From positions 1 to 45,388 of the forward strand of contig NZ_CAJXTC010000040.1 in NCBI RefSeq assembly GCF_913060805.1: 45,388 nucleotides of DNA. Reading direction: 5' to 3'. Below the pieces are notes generated by a model. The model was given only the letters and a program-made list of their open reading frames with translations, did not search any database and was not told the DNA's origin. Positions 1 through 9,104 of this stretch are shown here, one piece after another. Source of the DNA: an uncultured Draconibacterium sp. Its GTDB lineage: Bacteria > Bacteroidota > Bacteroidia > Bacteroidales > Prolixibacteraceae. Every line of letters starts with the position of its first letter. The stretch's first letter is position 1. The position numbers and the translations under genes are program-made.

Positions 1-52
1 CTAAACCAATAAAACTAATCAAACCTAAACTTATGAACTAAAACTTATGCTG

Positions 53-60
53 CAAAGATA
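53..60 (-). promoter_or_regulatory. leftward promoter -7 box for a gene outside the window
   Basis: Read on the minus strand the octamer is TATCTTTG, an exact match to the Bacteroidota -7 consensus TAnnTTTG. A TTTG lies upstream (84-87) but with a 23-nt spacer, longer than the usual 19-21, so the -33 part is weak. The downstream leader would run off the window. Confidence 0.4.
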
Positions 61-230
61 TGCTGAAAAACATGTTCCGGCATCAAAATGGATCAAAAAT
101 CGCTTAGAAATGCATATTTTTTAACAAACGCTTAAGCTTCGGAAAAAATTTTAGAAACATTGGCATTGAATACATTCATGATTCCTGAGAGTCATCAAAG
201 GAATGAAGTTGAAACAATACTCGATAAACT

Positions 231-295
231 TCTCCCTCACTCCCTATCTTCGCGAAGAGAGGGACGATTGTGTCGAAGGCACAATCAGGGTGAGT
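231..295. repeat. folded intergenic repeat, three-way-junction-like
   Basis: Two hairpins sit side by side. Arms 241-252 and 253-264 form a 12-bp palindrome with no loop and one mismatch, centred on TTCGCGAA. Arms 266-272 (GATTGTG) and 280-286 (CACAATC) form a perfect 7-bp stem. CTCAC at 236-240 pairs with GTGAG at 290-294 and closes both hairpins into one structure. There is no T-run, so it is not a plain terminator. It resembles REP/BIME-type dispersed intergenic elements; whether it recurs in the genome cannot be seen here. Confidence 0.6.
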
Positions 296-343
296 AAATA
301 ATTTTTGAAGCATAATTTGCTATTGATTTTACTCGTCATTCAG

Positions 344-375
344 AAAAAAAGCCCGCTACAAATTGCAGCGAGCTT
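344..375 (-). terminator. Rho-independent terminator of the floA operon
   Basis: On the minus strand AAGCTCGCT pairs with AGCGGGCTT (9 bp with one G-T pair; plus-strand arms 349-357 and 367-375), followed by a run of seven T. It lies 23 bases past the floA stop codon. Confidence 0.75.
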
Positions 376-398
376 TACTATTTTGTCGTTAATACGTT

Positions 399-1382
399 TT
401 ATTGATCGTCTGTTTTGCCTTTGTCTTCGTCGGCAATCGACTCACGCATTGTGGTGTCGGCCATTATGTTTTTGTATTTCATGTAATCCATAATTCCAAG
501 GTTGCCGCTACGGAAAGCCTCAGAAATTGCCAATGGTACCTGAACTTCGGCTTCAATAACCTTAGCTCGCATTTCTTGTGCTGTAGCTTTATTTTCCTGC
601 TCAAGCGCAATTGCCATAGCACGACGTTCTTCCGCTTTAGCCTGGGCAATATTCTTGTCTGCCTCAGCCTGGTCCATCTGAAGCACTGCTCCAATGTTTT
701 TACCGATGTCGATGTCAGCAATATCAATCGATAATATTTCAAATGCGGTTCCTGCATCCAGACCTTTTTCGAGCACAACGCGCGAAATAAAATCAGGATT
801 TTCTAAAACTGCCTTATGTGAATGTGATGATCCGATTGACGAAACAATTCCTTCACCAACGCGAGCGAGAACGGTTTCTTCTCCGGCTCCTCCAACCAGT
901 TGTTTAATGTTCGCACGAACAGTTACCCTGGCTTTTGCAATAAGCTGAATACCGTCCTTAGAAACTGCAGTTACGGGCGGTGTATTAATAACTTTCGGAT
1001 TCACCGACATTTGTACGGCTTCAAAAACATCGCGACCTGCAAGGTCGATGGCGGTTGCCATATTAAAAGGCAGTTCGATGTTTGCTTTTGCGGCAGATAC
1101 CAGTGCATGAACAACTCTGGCTACGTGACCACCGGCCAGGTAATGCGCTTCCAAAGCATCGCGGCTTAATTCAACATCTGCTTTTGCTCCTTCAATCATT
1201 GCGCGAACAATTACCCCCGGAGGTACTTTCCGGAAACGCATTAAGAACAATTGCAGGAGTGAAATTCGTACTCCTGATACCAACGCTGAAAACCATAATC
1301 CTATTGGGATAAAATAGAGAATTATAAAAAGTAATACGATTGCCCCGACTATTAATCCCCAGGCACCTACTGCTTCTACCAT
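399..1382 (-). CDS. floA: flotillin-like protein FloA
   Basis: Membrane-scaffold protein of the SPFH/flotillin group (FloA, formerly YqfA), which forms foci in bacterial membranes and affects lipid-domain organisation and the activity of membrane proteins. It has a single N-terminal hydrophobic segment (about residues 8-30), a short basic loop, the SPFH-like core and an Ala/Glu/Lys-rich helical stretch (about 230-290, with repeated [14 protein letters not shown] pattern) typical of the family. The 327 aa length is full for the family. It is the last gene of the operon, starting 3 nt after the NfeD stop; NfeD-flotillin pairing is a well known arrangement. A terminator follows at 344-375. Confidence 0.93.
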   Translation of the reverse strand: MVEAVGAWGLIVGAIVLLFIILYFIPIGLWFSALVSGVRISLLQLFLMRFRKVPPGVIVRAMIEGAKADVELSRDALEAHYLAGGHVARVVHALVSAAKANIELPFNMATAIDLAGRDVFEAVQMSVNPKVINTPPVTAVSKDGIQLIAKARVTVRANIKQLVGGAGEETVLARVGEGIVSSIGSSHSHKAVLENPDFISRVVLEKGLDAGTAFEILSIDIADIDIGKNIGAVLQMDQAEADKNIAQAKAEERRAMAIALEQENKATAQEMRAKVIEAEVQVPLAISEAFRSGNLGIMDYMKYKNIMADTTMRESIADEDKGKTDDQ

Positions 1383-1385
1383 GTT

Positions 1386-1856
1386 TTATTTATTTAAAGG
1401 TTCAACTATAATTTTATTGGATTCAATTTTTAAAACCCTGATTTCAGTATTGTGGTCGATGAAAGCACCGGTTGATTGTGCCTCCACGATTTCACCATTC
1501 ACTTTTACTTTTCCCATTGGCGCTAATCTGCCAATCGATTTGCCGGTTTCGCCCACAACAATTTTCTCCCTGTTAATCAGGTCTACTTTTCCTACAATGT
1601 TCTTTTCAAGGATCATCTTTTTCCCGGTTCGCGATTTAAAAAAGTAGAAAATCATTGCAGGGGCGAGGATAAGAACTGCGGCCAGAGTTATAAAACCTGC
1701 AAGCGTTCCGTATTCGGCAAAAGCCACATACACTGCTCCTCCTAAAAGAAGAAAACCGCCAATTCCGGCGATGGTAACTCCCGGGATCACTGCAAACTCG
1801 ATGAGCAGCAGTAACAGGCCGAGAAGAATAAGCAAAATAATTGCAAGAATGCTCAT
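1386..1856 (-). CDS. NfeD family membrane protein (short form)
   Basis: Partner protein of flotillins. Three or four hydrophobic segments fill residues 3-80, followed by a soluble OB-fold NfeD domain (about 90-156) with the usual G-x-a pattern around TGKSIGRLAPMGKV and a C-terminal IESNKIIVEPL-type strand. The protease-like N-terminal domain of long NfeD proteins is absent, so this is the truncated class found beside FloA. It lies between clpS (5 nt gap) and floA (3 nt gap), so all are probably cotranscribed. Confidence 0.88.
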   Translation of the reverse strand: MSILAIILLILLGLLLLLIEFAVIPGVTIAGIGGFLLLGGAVYVAFAEYGTLAGFITLAAVLILAPAMIFYFFKSRTGKKMILEKNIVGKVDLINREKIVVGETGKSIGRLAPMGKVKVNGEIVEAQSTGAFIDHNTEIRVLKIESNKIIVEPLNK

Positions 1857-1861
1857 ATGTA

Positions 1862-2140
1862 TTAGTCAATAGTTGCGTTTAATTCGCGCTCGATCAGTGC
1901 ATCTTTCATTGGTTTTAGTGCATCAAAAGCTCCTTTTTTAACATCGCATTTACCTTTGTAATGAACCAGCATTGTACATTGTGTAGCCTGTTCGTAACCA
2001 TGGTCGCAAATATCAATCAAAGCATCGATCACATAATCGAAAGTGTGCACATCGTCGTTATGCAAAGTCAGGAAATTTTCTTCAACAACTCCTTCTCTGA
2101 AATCCCCTTTTGGGATCTTTTTTGTCTCTTTCTGCGTCAT
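1862..2140 (-). CDS. clpS: ATP-dependent Clp protease adaptor ClpS
   Basis: Adaptor that delivers N-degron substrates (N-terminal Leu, Phe, Tyr, Trp) to ClpAP-type proteases in the cytoplasm. The 92 aa are a nearly bare ClpS core. The N-degron pocket residues are visible in LHNDDVHTFDYV (Asn-Asp pair) and in MLVHYKGK (conserved His). The start ATG overlaps the stop of the upstream SPOR gene in an ATGA arrangement, implying translational coupling. Finding clpS in a flotillin operon rather than next to clpA is noteworthy. Confidence 0.92.
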   Translation of the reverse strand: MTQKETKKIPKGDFREGVVEENFLTLHNDDVHTFDYVIDALIDICDHGYEQATQCTMLVHYKGKCDVKKGAFDALKPMKDALIERELNATID

Positions 2141-3579
2141 TTGTCGTTTGCAATTTCTTTAGCTTCACTCAAAGTTATTCTTTTTCCGTTAAAATACGGC
2201 ACAACATAAGCATCTTCTACACCTTCTCTACGCACTTGTTCCTGCATTTTTACTGCGTCGTCGTAGTTCGTAAGGTTGCCGGTAGTGTACACTACAATGC
2301 CGTTTTCGTCGGTGTAATTCTCAATTTTACGAATATATGATAACTTGTCGAATAATCGTTTTACATAGGCCGGTAATCCGCGGCTGTAGGCGCCCAGCTG
2401 AATTTTATAGATCAGTTCGTCTTCTGTTGTTTCGTCGGTTTCGCTGGTTGTTGTTCGGGTTACCGGCGCAATTGATGGTGCCACCAGGATAATGGAATCG
2501 GGTTTTGCCGGAGTTGATTGCGAATTATAGGCTGCTAAATATTCATCGGCTTGTTTATGAAATGCTTCTATTTCCTCGTAAGAAGCGTCTTGCCAGAACG
2601 TATTTTCTTCCTGTTGCGATTGTAGCAGCAATTCTTCGGCAGCTGCACGAAGCTGAAAAATGCTGGTTTCTTTATCCAGAATTTGTTTCCCCAATGTTTG
2701 TCGTTCGGTGTACGAGGTTGTGGCACCGTATTTTTTGCGCAATTCGTCGGTATTACTGATCGTTTGTTCCAGCTCTTCTTGTTTGGCCGTTCCTTCGGTA
2801 TATAGTTTTAAACCTTTTTTTGTTTTGAAAAAAGTAGTGTCGGGATAAGTAATCTCTGCATTTACGACAAAATTTATCGGCTCCGGCAAAACTTCAGCCG
2901 GTTCTTCAATAACTTCCGGCTCGGGTATGATTGAGTCTGTAATTGTAGAGTCAACCAAAACCGAATCGTTTGCGGCAAAAACTTCTGTTGAATCCATGAT
3001 TTCAGAAGCAATTACTGCCTCGCCAATAACCGGGTTAAATGATTCGGGTTCTGTTTCGCGCGGAACGGCAGCCGGCATTACATCGCTTCCTGCAGTTTCG
3101 GCAACTTCTTCGGTTTCTTCCTCTTGCTCAAACGGATTTATTTTATCGCGGCATTGTTGCATTTTTTCTGCAAGACCAACTTCCTGTGCTGTTGCATCGT
3201 CGGTTTTATTCTTAAATAGCGTATAATAATTTAATGCCTCCTCGAAACGGTTTTTGGCGTGGTACTGAATACCAATATAATAATCGGTTTTCAAAGGCGC
3301 TTCACCCAAACTTCCGTTCAGCAGGTAAATGATTTCGTTGGTTCCGTAATGCCCATTTTCGGTACGGCAGGCACCATAATAGTAATTAACCATCAGGTGA
3401 TCAGGTTTTTCATCCAGCAACTTTTTCAGGATAACCTCGGCATCGGCAAAATTACCTTCGTCGTATAAACGAATAGCTTGCGATAACGGATTTTCCTGAC
3501 TGCCTCCAAAAACGCTGTTTGACGCAAACAAAAAAATAGAGAATATTGTTAGTAGTGCTAAAACCTTTCTAAAAATCAT
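2137..3579 (-). CDS. secreted TPR/SPOR-domain protein
   Basis: Probable envelope protein that binds denuded peptidoglycan. It has a signal peptide (residues 1-26, ending near SNSVFG), a TPR-like helical region (about 30-150, with the alternating YDEGNFADAEVILKKLL pattern), an acidic Glu/Pro/Ser-rich linker (about 155-250), a coiled-coil-prone stretch (about 260-345) and a C-terminal SPOR domain (about 385-465, starting IYKIQLGAYSR). It is the first gene of the SPOR-clpS-nfeD-floA operon. A weak leftward -7-like box, TAGCTTTA, precedes it. SPOR binding of septal glycan is family knowledge; a role in division or wall remodelling is inferred. Confidence 0.8.
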   Translation of the reverse strand: MIFRKVLALLTIFSIFLFASNSVFGGSQENPLSQAIRLYDEGNFADAEVILKKLLDEKPDHLMVNYYYGACRTENGHYGTNEIIYLLNGSLGEAPLKTDYYIGIQYHAKNRFEEALNYYTLFKNKTDDATAQEVGLAEKMQQCRDKINPFEQEEETEEVAETAGSDVMPAAVPRETEPESFNPVIGEAVIASEIMDSTEVFAANDSVLVDSTITDSIIPEPEVIEEPAEVLPEPINFVVNAEITYPDTTFFKTKKGLKLYTEGTAKQEELEQTISNTDELRKKYGATTSYTERQTLGKQILDKETSIFQLRAAAEELLLQSQQEENTFWQDASYEEIEAFHKQADEYLAAYNSQSTPAKPDSIILVAPSIAPVTRTTTSETDETTEDELIYKIQLGAYSRGLPAYVKRLFDKLSYIRKIENYTDENGIVVYTTGNLTNYDDAVKMQEQVRREGVEDAYVVPYFNGKRITLSEAKEIANDK

Positions 3580-3702
3580 ATATAAATCGGTTCTGTTTTA
3601 TGTTTGTAAAGCTACAAAAAATCAAGTTTTTTTCAGAGATTAAATTATACTGAAGTAGCAGCTAAGATAAAGATTTGAACTGAGATTTATCATTTATTAA
3701 AC

Positions 3703-3710
3703 TATATTTG
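3703..3710 (+). promoter_or_regulatory. -7 box of the bcp-recA promoter
   Basis: TATATTTG matches TAnnTTTG exactly and lies 23 bases before the bcp start codon in the divergent gap. No well spaced TTTG -33 element is present, so only the -7 half is supported. Confidence 0.5.
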
Positions 3711-3733
3711 TAAAATTGAATAATTCGTAAGAC

Positions 3734-4198
3734 ATGGCAAATTTAAAAGTTGGAGATAAGGCACCGGATTTTGAAGGTAAAAATCAAAATGGAGAGAAGA
3801 TCGCTCTTAAAGATTTTGCCGGAAAAAAACTGATCCTTTATTTCTACCCGAAAGACAACACTCCCGGTTGTACAGCCGAATCGTGTAATTTAAACGACAA
3901 CTACGATGCATGGCTTGAAAAAGGTTTTGATGTAGTGGGAGTGAGCCCCGACAGTGAAAAATCGCATCAGAAATTTATCGAAAAATTTGGGTTTAAATTT
4001 AACCTGATTGCCGATACTGAAAAGGAGATTCTGGAGGCTTATGGCGCCTGGGGACTGAAAAAAAATTACGGTAGAGAATACATGGGCGTTTTACGAAAAA
4101 CCTTTGTTATTAACGAAGAGGGCGTAATCGTCGAAATTTTTGAAAAAGTAAAAACAAAAGATCACACAAATCAGATTATTGAAACTTTAAATCTATAA
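3734..4198 (+). CDS. bcp: thioredoxin-dependent thiol peroxidase (Bcp/PrxQ)
   Basis: Peroxiredoxin reducing H2O2 and organic hydroperoxides in the cytoplasm with electrons from thioredoxin. The peroxidatic Cys46 is in TPGCTAESC and the resolving Cys51 follows five residues later, the signature of atypical 2-Cys PrxQ/BCP enzymes. The length (154 aa) is normal. recA starts 11 nt after its stop, so the two are likely cotranscribed from the box at 3703. Confidence 0.95.
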   Translation: MANLKVGDKAPDFEGKNQNGEKIALKDFAGKKLILYFYPKDNTPGCTAESCNLNDNYDAWLEKGFDVVGVSPDSEKSHQKFIEKFGFKFNLIADTEKEILEAYGAWGLKKNYGREYMGVLRKTFVINEEGVIVEIFEKVKTKDHTNQIIETLNL

Positions 4199-4209
4199 CC
4201 TATCTGAAC

Positions 4210-5241
4210 ATGACAAAAGAGGAGAGAGCTCAAATGAATAAGGAAAAGCTGAAAGCGCTTCAGCTAACTATGGATAAAATTGAAAAGAGCTATGGTAAAG
4301 GCTCGATTATGCGCATGGGCGACCAGGGAGAACAAGATATTCCTGCGATCTCATCCGGATCGATTGCTCTTGATGTAGCTTTGGGTGTTGGTGGATTTCC
4401 GAAAGGCCGTGTAATTGAAATCTACGGTCCTGAATCGTCGGGTAAAACAACCCTTGCCATTCATGCTATTGCCGAAGCTCAAAAAGCCGGTGGAATTGCA
4501 GCAATTGTTGATGCTGAGCATGCTTTTGATCCGTACTACGCCCGTAAACTGGGTGTTGATATTGATGAACTTTTAATTTCGCAACCCGATAACGGTGAGC
4601 AGGCTTTGGAAATTACCGATAACCTGATCCGTTCGGGAGCTTTGGATATTGTAGTAATCGACTCGGTTGCCGCATTAACTCCAAAAGCCGAGTTGGAAGG
4701 CGAAATGGGAGACTCAAAAATGGGACTTCAGGCACGTTTGATGTCGCAGGCACTGCGTAAACTTACAGCCAACATCAATAAAACAAAAACCTGCTGTATT
4801 TTCATTAACCAGTTGCGCGAAAAAATCGGTGTGATGTTCGGTAATCCGGAAACAACAACCGGTGGTAATGCACTTAAATTTTATGCATCGGTACGTTTGG
4901 ATATTCGCCGAATCGGACAAATTAAAGATGGCGACGAGGTGAACGGTAACCACGTTCGTGTAAAAGTGGTGAAAAACAAAGTGGCACCACCATTCCGCAA
5001 AGCTGAGTTTGATATTATGTATGGCGAAGGAATTTCTAAATCGGGCGAGATTATCGATTTGGGCGTTCAGTTCAACATTATTAAAAAGAGTGGATCTTGG
5101 TTTAGTTATGGCGAAACAAAATTGGGTCAGGGACGTGAAACTGTACGTAACCTGATTATTGACAATCCTGAGCTTGCTCAGGAATTGGAGACGAAAATTA
5201 TTGAAGCCATTACCGGAAAAGTAACCACCACCACAGAATAG
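4210..5241 (+). CDS. recA: recombinase RecA
   Basis: Strand-exchange ATPase for homologous recombination and trigger of SOS autocleavage reactions. Walker A is GPESSGKT (residues 73-80), Walker B is in [12 protein letters not shown], and loop L2 includes [17 protein letters not shown]. The 343 aa length is full. The start ATG precedes [10 protein letters not shown], a usual RecA N terminus. It follows bcp closely and is ended by a strong terminator. No LexA-type operator could be recognised upstream. Confidence 0.98.
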   Translation: MTKEERAQMNKEKLKALQLTMDKIEKSYGKGSIMRMGDQGEQDIPAISSGSIALDVALGVGGFPKGRVIEIYGPESSGKTTLAIHAIAEAQKAGGIAAIVDAEHAFDPYYARKLGVDIDELLISQPDNGEQALEITDNLIRSGALDIVVIDSVAALTPKAELEGEMGDSKMGLQARLMSQALRKLTANINKTKTCCIFINQLREKIGVMFGNPETTTGGNALKFYASVRLDIRRIGQIKDGDEVNGNHVRVKVVKNKVAPPFRKAEFDIMYGEGISKSGEIIDLGVQFNIIKKSGSWFSYGETKLGQGRETVRNLIIDNPELAQELETKIIEAITGKVTTTTE

Positions 5242-5265
5242 ATTAAACTGATATAGACAGAATAT

Positions 5266-5304
5266 ACCGGGTGAATTGATTCTGTCGATTCATCCGGTTT
5301 TTTT
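5266..5304 (+). terminator. Rho-independent terminator after recA
   Basis: ACCGGGTGAAT (5266-5276) pairs with ATTCATCCGGT (5288-5298) in an 11-bp stem with one G-T pair, followed by a T-run to 5304. It separates bcp-recA from the threonine genes. Confidence 0.9.
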
Positions 5305-5362
5305 ATAAGCATGGATTAAATTGAAGTAAGTTTTACAAATATTAATAGATAAAAAAAATCGT

Positions 5363-7783
5363 ATGAAAGTGTTAAAGTTTGGTGGAACATCCGTAGGTTC
5401 CGCCGCGAACATTAAACGTGTAAAAGACATTGTACTAAACCAGAACGACGACGTTGTTGTGGTAGTTTCGGCCCTTGGTGGCATAACCGACAAAATTCTA
5501 ACGGCAGCACACAATGCTGCCTCTGGTACAGGCGACTTTCATACGGAACTTACGGAAATCAGACAAAGACACGACGAGACAATCAATGAACTTTTTAACG
5601 GTTCAGGATCGGTAAAAGAAAAGGTTGATGCATTGCTCGACGAACTGGAAAAATTACTTACCGGAATTACTTTGGTGGGTGAATTAACATTGAAAACACT
5701 CGATCGAATTGCCGGTTTGGGTGAGCGAATTTCGTCGCATATTGTTGCCGAATTTATTGGTTGTCCACGAAAAGACTCATCGGAGTTTATTCAAACCGAC
5801 AGTAACTTTGGTAAAGCCACCGTTGATTTTAGCGTAACCAACGAAAAGATCAAAGAAACTTTTGCCGGTTTTAAAGGAGCGGCAGTTGTTCCGGGTTTTA
5901 TCTCGAAAAATGCAAAAGGCGAATTTACTACGCTTGGGCGCGGCGGATCTGATTTTACTGCGGCAATTTTGGCTGCGGCACTCGATGTTGAAATTCTGGA
6001 AATCTGGACCGATGTAAATGGTTTTATGACTGCCGATCCGCGCGTAATCCGCAAGGCTTACACTATTCCGGAGATCACTTATTCAGAAGCGATGGAACTT
6101 TCGCATTTTGGTGCTAAAGTGATTTATCCGCCAACAATTTTGCCGGTTTATCAAAAAGGGATTCCAATTCAGATTAAAAATACTTTCGATCCTGAAAACC
6201 CGGGAACCAAGATTGTGAAGGGCGTAAAAAATGGTTTCGATCGCCCGATTAAAGGTATTTCATCTATTTCGGGAATTACGCTCGTTACTCTGCAGGGAAT
6301 CGGAATGGTTGGTGTTACCGGTATTTCAATGCGCTTATTTACTGCATTGGCCAAGGTGAATGTAAACGTGATTCTGATTTCACAGGCGTCTTCTGAGAAT
6401 TCGATCAGTGTAGCCATTGAAGAAAAAGCACTGGATTTGGCAGAAGCTGCCATTCGCGAAGAATTTGAAAAAGAAATAGCCGCCGGACAAGTAAATAAAA
6501 TTGAGCTGGAAAGCAGCGTTTCGGTGGTGGCAATTGTTGGCGAGAACATGAAACACACTACCGGTATTGCCGGCAAACTTTTCTCTACAATGGGAAAAAG
6601 TGGGGTGAATATTATTGCCATTGCACAGGGTGCGTCGGAGCTGAATATTTCGTGGGTAGTTAAAAACGAAGACCTGCGAAAAACCTTGAATGTGGTACAC
6701 GAATCGTTCTTCCTGTCGGAGAATGTGGAACTGAATATTTTCCTGATGGGAATTGGTACTGTTGGCGGAAACCTGCTTAAACAGTTAAAGCAACAACAGG
6801 AGCGACTGTTAAAAGAAAATCACCTGCGCTTGAAATTGGCCGGAATTGCCAACTCTAAAAAAATGCTGTTTAACCGCGATGGAATCGAAATCGAATCGTT
6901 TAAAGAGCAGTTGGATGCTTCGGAGAAAACATCTTCGTTGCAGGGATTTGTTGATGAGATCAAAGAAATGAATATTTACAATTCAGTGTTTGTGGATTGT
7001 ACGGCCAACGATGCAGTGGCCGAGCTTTACAAGGAGATTTTAAGCTCGAACGTATCCATTGTTACCGCCAATAAAGTAGCTGCTTCATCGGAATACGATA
7101 ATTATGCCGAATTGAAAAAGATCGCCAAAAAGAAAGGGATTAAATTTCTTTTCGAAACCAATGTTGGTGCCGGTTTACCAATTATCAATACGCTGAACGA
7201 CCTGGTAAATTCGGGCGATAAAGTGTTGCGAATTGAAGCCGTTCTTTCAGGTACGCTAAACTATATTTTCAATACTATTTCGGCTGATATTCCTTTGAGT
7301 AAAACCATTCAAATGGCGAAGGAAGAAGGTTATTCGGAACCCGATCCTCGTGTTGATTTAAGTGGTGTTGACGTGGCTCGTAAAATTCTTATTCTTGCCC
7401 GCGAGTCGGGATACAGAATTGAAATGGAGGATATTTCGATCAACCGTTTTGTGCCCGAAGAACTTTTCGCCGGCACGCTAGAAGAATTTTGGGCCGGTGT
7501 TCCTGAGTTGGATGCTAAATTTGAAACGGAGCGTCAACGACTAGAAGCTGAAAATAAAAAGTGGCGCTTTGTAGCGAAATTCGAGAATGGTAAAGCCGAA
7601 GCCGGATTGCAGGAAGTAGATTCTACGCATCCGTTTTACGACCTGGAAGGAAGCAATAACCTGGTGATGTACACCACAGAACGTTACCATGAATTTCCGA
7701 TGCTTATAAAAGGATACGGCGCCGGAGCTTCGGTAACTGCGGCCGGAGTATTTGCCGATTTAATAAAAGTGTCGAATATCTAG
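5363..7783 (+). CDS. thrA: bifunctional aspartate kinase / homoserine dehydrogenase I
   Basis: Catalyses the first and third steps of the threonine/methionine branch: aspartate to aspartyl phosphate, and aspartate semialdehyde to homoserine. The aspartokinase domain starts with KFGGTSVGSA (residues 5-14). Two ACT-type regulatory repeats follow (about 310-450, with GVTGISMRLF and TTGIAGKLFS) for threonine feedback. The homoserine dehydrogenase domain begins near residue 460 with the NAD(P)-binding GIGTVGGN and includes NVGAGLPII and VLSGTLNYI. The 806 aa length is that of ThrA-type fusions. It heads the thrA-apgM-thrC cluster. No peptide leader rich in Thr/Ile codons was seen in the 58-bp gap after the recA terminator. 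Confidence 0.96.
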   Translation: MKVLKFGGTSVGSAANIKRVKDIVLNQNDDVVVVVSALGGITDKILTAAHNAASGTGDFHTELTEIRQRHDETINELFNGSGSVKEKVDALLDELEKLLTGITLVGELTLKTLDRIAGLGERISSHIVAEFIGCPRKDSSEFIQTDSNFGKATVDFSVTNEKIKETFAGFKGAAVVPGFISKNAKGEFTTLGRGGSDFTAAILAAALDVEILEIWTDVNGFMTADPRVIRKAYTIPEITYSEAMELSHFGAKVIYPPTILPVYQKGIPIQIKNTFDPENPGTKIVKGVKNGFDRPIKGISSISGITLVTLQGIGMVGVTGISMRLFTALAKVNVNVILISQASSENSISVAIEEKALDLAEAAIREEFEKEIAAGQVNKIELESSVSVVAIVGENMKHTTGIAGKLFSTMGKSGVNIIAIAQGASELNISWVVKNEDLRKTLNVVHESFFLSENVELNIFLMGIGTVGGNLLKQLKQQQERLLKENHLRLKLAGIANSKKMLFNRDGIEIESFKEQLDASEKTSSLQGFVDEIKEMNIYNSVFVDCTANDAVAELYKEILSSNVSIVTANKVAASSEYDNYAELKKIAKKKGIKFLFETNVGAGLPIINTLNDLVNSGDKVLRIEAVLSGTLNYIFNTISADIPLSKTIQMAKEEGYSEPDPRVDLSGVDVARKILILARESGYRIEMEDISINRFVPEELFAGTLEEFWAGVPELDAKFETERQRLEAENKKWRFVAKFENGKAEAGLQEVDSTHPFYDLEGSNNLVMYTTERYHEFPMLIKGYGAGASVTAAGVFADLIKVSNI

Positions 7784-7833
7784 AACAAAGTTGCTGCAAA
7801 AAACATTCTTATAAAAAACAGTAAAAAAACTTT

Positions 7834-7874
7834 GAAGACCGGTTGCCAACTGCTGTCACCGGATACCGGTCTTC
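7834..7874. repeat. perfect 10-bp inverted repeat between thrA and apgM
   Basis: GAAGACCGGT (7834-7843) and ACCGGTCTTC (7865-7874) are exact reverse complements with a 21-nt loop. A second copy of ACCGG inside the loop (7858-7862) allows an alternative short pairing. A weak T-rich stretch follows on the plus strand (TATTTTC); on the minus strand the stem is followed by AAAG and seven T. It may be a partial terminator or a processing/attenuation hairpin in the thr transcript. Confidence 0.6.
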
Positions 7875-7893
7875 GCCATATTTTCTGAACAAC

Positions 7894-9099
7894 ATGAAAC
7901 ACATTATAATTCTTGGCGATGGCATGTCTGACGAGCCACTCGCAGCCTACGGCGGAAAAACTCCGCTTCAAATGGCGAATAAACCACACATCGATTGGCT
8001 GGCAAAAAACGGCCAGTCCGGATTATTAAAAACCGTTCCCGAAAGCATGCATCCGGGGAGCGAAATTGCTAACATGGCAGTTTTGGGCTACGATGTTGAA
8101 AAGGTTTTTGAAGGCAGGGGAGTGCTGGAAGCTGCCAGTATGGGAGTTGAACTGCAACCCGGAGATTTGGGTTTGCGATGCAACCTGATTTGTGTGGAAG
8201 ATGAGAAAATTAAAAACCACTCGGCCGGACATATTTCAAATGAAGAGGCCGAAGAGTTGATCGCATTTTTGGATGATAAACTCGGAACTGACAAGATAAA
8301 ATTCTATCCGGGTGTTTCGTATCGTCATTTGTTGGTGATAAAAGGTGGAGTGAAAGATTTTGCTTGCACACCTCCGCACGATGTGCCGGGAACACCGTTT
8401 GCCGATTGTTTGCCAAAAGCAAAAACCGATGCCGCAAAAGAAACTGCAGACTTGGTGACCGAGTTGATTTTAAAATCACAAGAGCTTTTAAAAGATCATC
8501 CGGTAAACCTGAAGCGTAAAGCAGCCGGGAAAGATCCGGGCAATTCTGTTTGGCCTTGGTCGCCGGGTTACAAACCGGCAATGCCAACCTTAAAAGAACT
8601 ATTTGGAATCGAGAATTCAGCGGTTATTTCCGCAGTCGATCTGATTCACGGAATTGGGGTATATGCAGGAATGAAAGTGATTCATGTTGAAGGTGCAACC
8701 GGTTTGTACGACACCAACTACGAAGGAAAAGCACAGGCTGCCATCGATGCGCTTAAAGAAAACGATTTTGTGTATTTGCACATCGAAGCCAGCGATGAAG
8801 CCGGTCACGAAGGCGATGTAGAGCTGAAAACAAAAACCATTGAATACCTCGACCAACGTGTGGTAAAATACATTCTGGAAGAAACGGCTAAAATGGACGA
8901 GGAAGTGGCAATAGCTATTTTGCCCGATCATCCAACGCCGTGTGCATTAAAAACGCATACCCGCGATGCGGTTCCGTTTACTATTTACAAACCGGGCGCT
9001 GAACCCGATGCTGTGGAAGTCTACGATGAATTCGATCCAAGAAACGGAGTGTTTGGTACTTTGGAAGGTGACGAATTTATTCGTGCTTTTTTAAAGTAG
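7894..9099 (+). CDS. ApgM-family phosphoglycerate mutase homolog, probable homoserine kinase
   Basis: Member of the alkaline-phosphatase-superfamily, cofactor-independent phosphoglycerate mutase family (COG3635/ApgM). The N terminus MKHIIILGDGMSDEP carries the metal-binding Asp, and HPGSEIANMAVLGYD contains the nucleophile-region Ser. Further metal ligands are visible in HIEASDEAGHEGD and LPDHPTPC. The ATG at 7894 was chosen because homologs start here; an in-frame extension to 7843 would run through the hairpin. It sits between thrA and thrC, and no classical thrB occurs in the window. Context, and genetic work on Bacteroides homologs as I recall it, point to homoserine phosphorylation rather than glycolysis. 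Family assignment is secure; substrate is inferred. Confidence 0.88.
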   Translation: MKHIIILGDGMSDEPLAAYGGKTPLQMANKPHIDWLAKNGQSGLLKTVPESMHPGSEIANMAVLGYDVEKVFEGRGVLEAASMGVELQPGDLGLRCNLICVEDEKIKNHSAGHISNEEAEELIAFLDDKLGTDKIKFYPGVSYRHLLVIKGGVKDFACTPPHDVPGTPFADCLPKAKTDAAKETADLVTELILKSQELLKDHPVNLKRKAAGKDPGNSVWPWSPGYKPAMPTLKELFGIENSAVISAVDLIHGIGVYAGMKVIHVEGATGLYDTNYEGKAQAAIDALKENDFVYLHIEASDEAGHEGDVELKTKTIEYLDQRVVKYILEETAKMDEEVAIAILPDHPTPCALKTHTRDAVPFTIYKPGAEPDAVEVYDEFDPRNGVFGTLEGDEFIRAFLK

Positions 9100-9104
9100 A
9101 CATT

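Larger units (their letters stand above)
1..343. other. gene-free left end of window
   Basis: No convincing coding region is seen on either strand. The stretch is AT-rich and holds a leftward -7-like box (53-60) and a folded repeat element (231-295). The motif AAACTTATG occurs twice (28-50 region) but each ATG is followed by a stop within a few codons or has no usable frame. The leftward box implies that a gene transcribed out of the window starts to the left of position 1. Confidence 0.6.

Noticed and set aside
8210-8587. 125-codon minus-strand ORF inside the apgM gene
   Set aside because: Fully antisense to a secure gene, with no domain or start signal.
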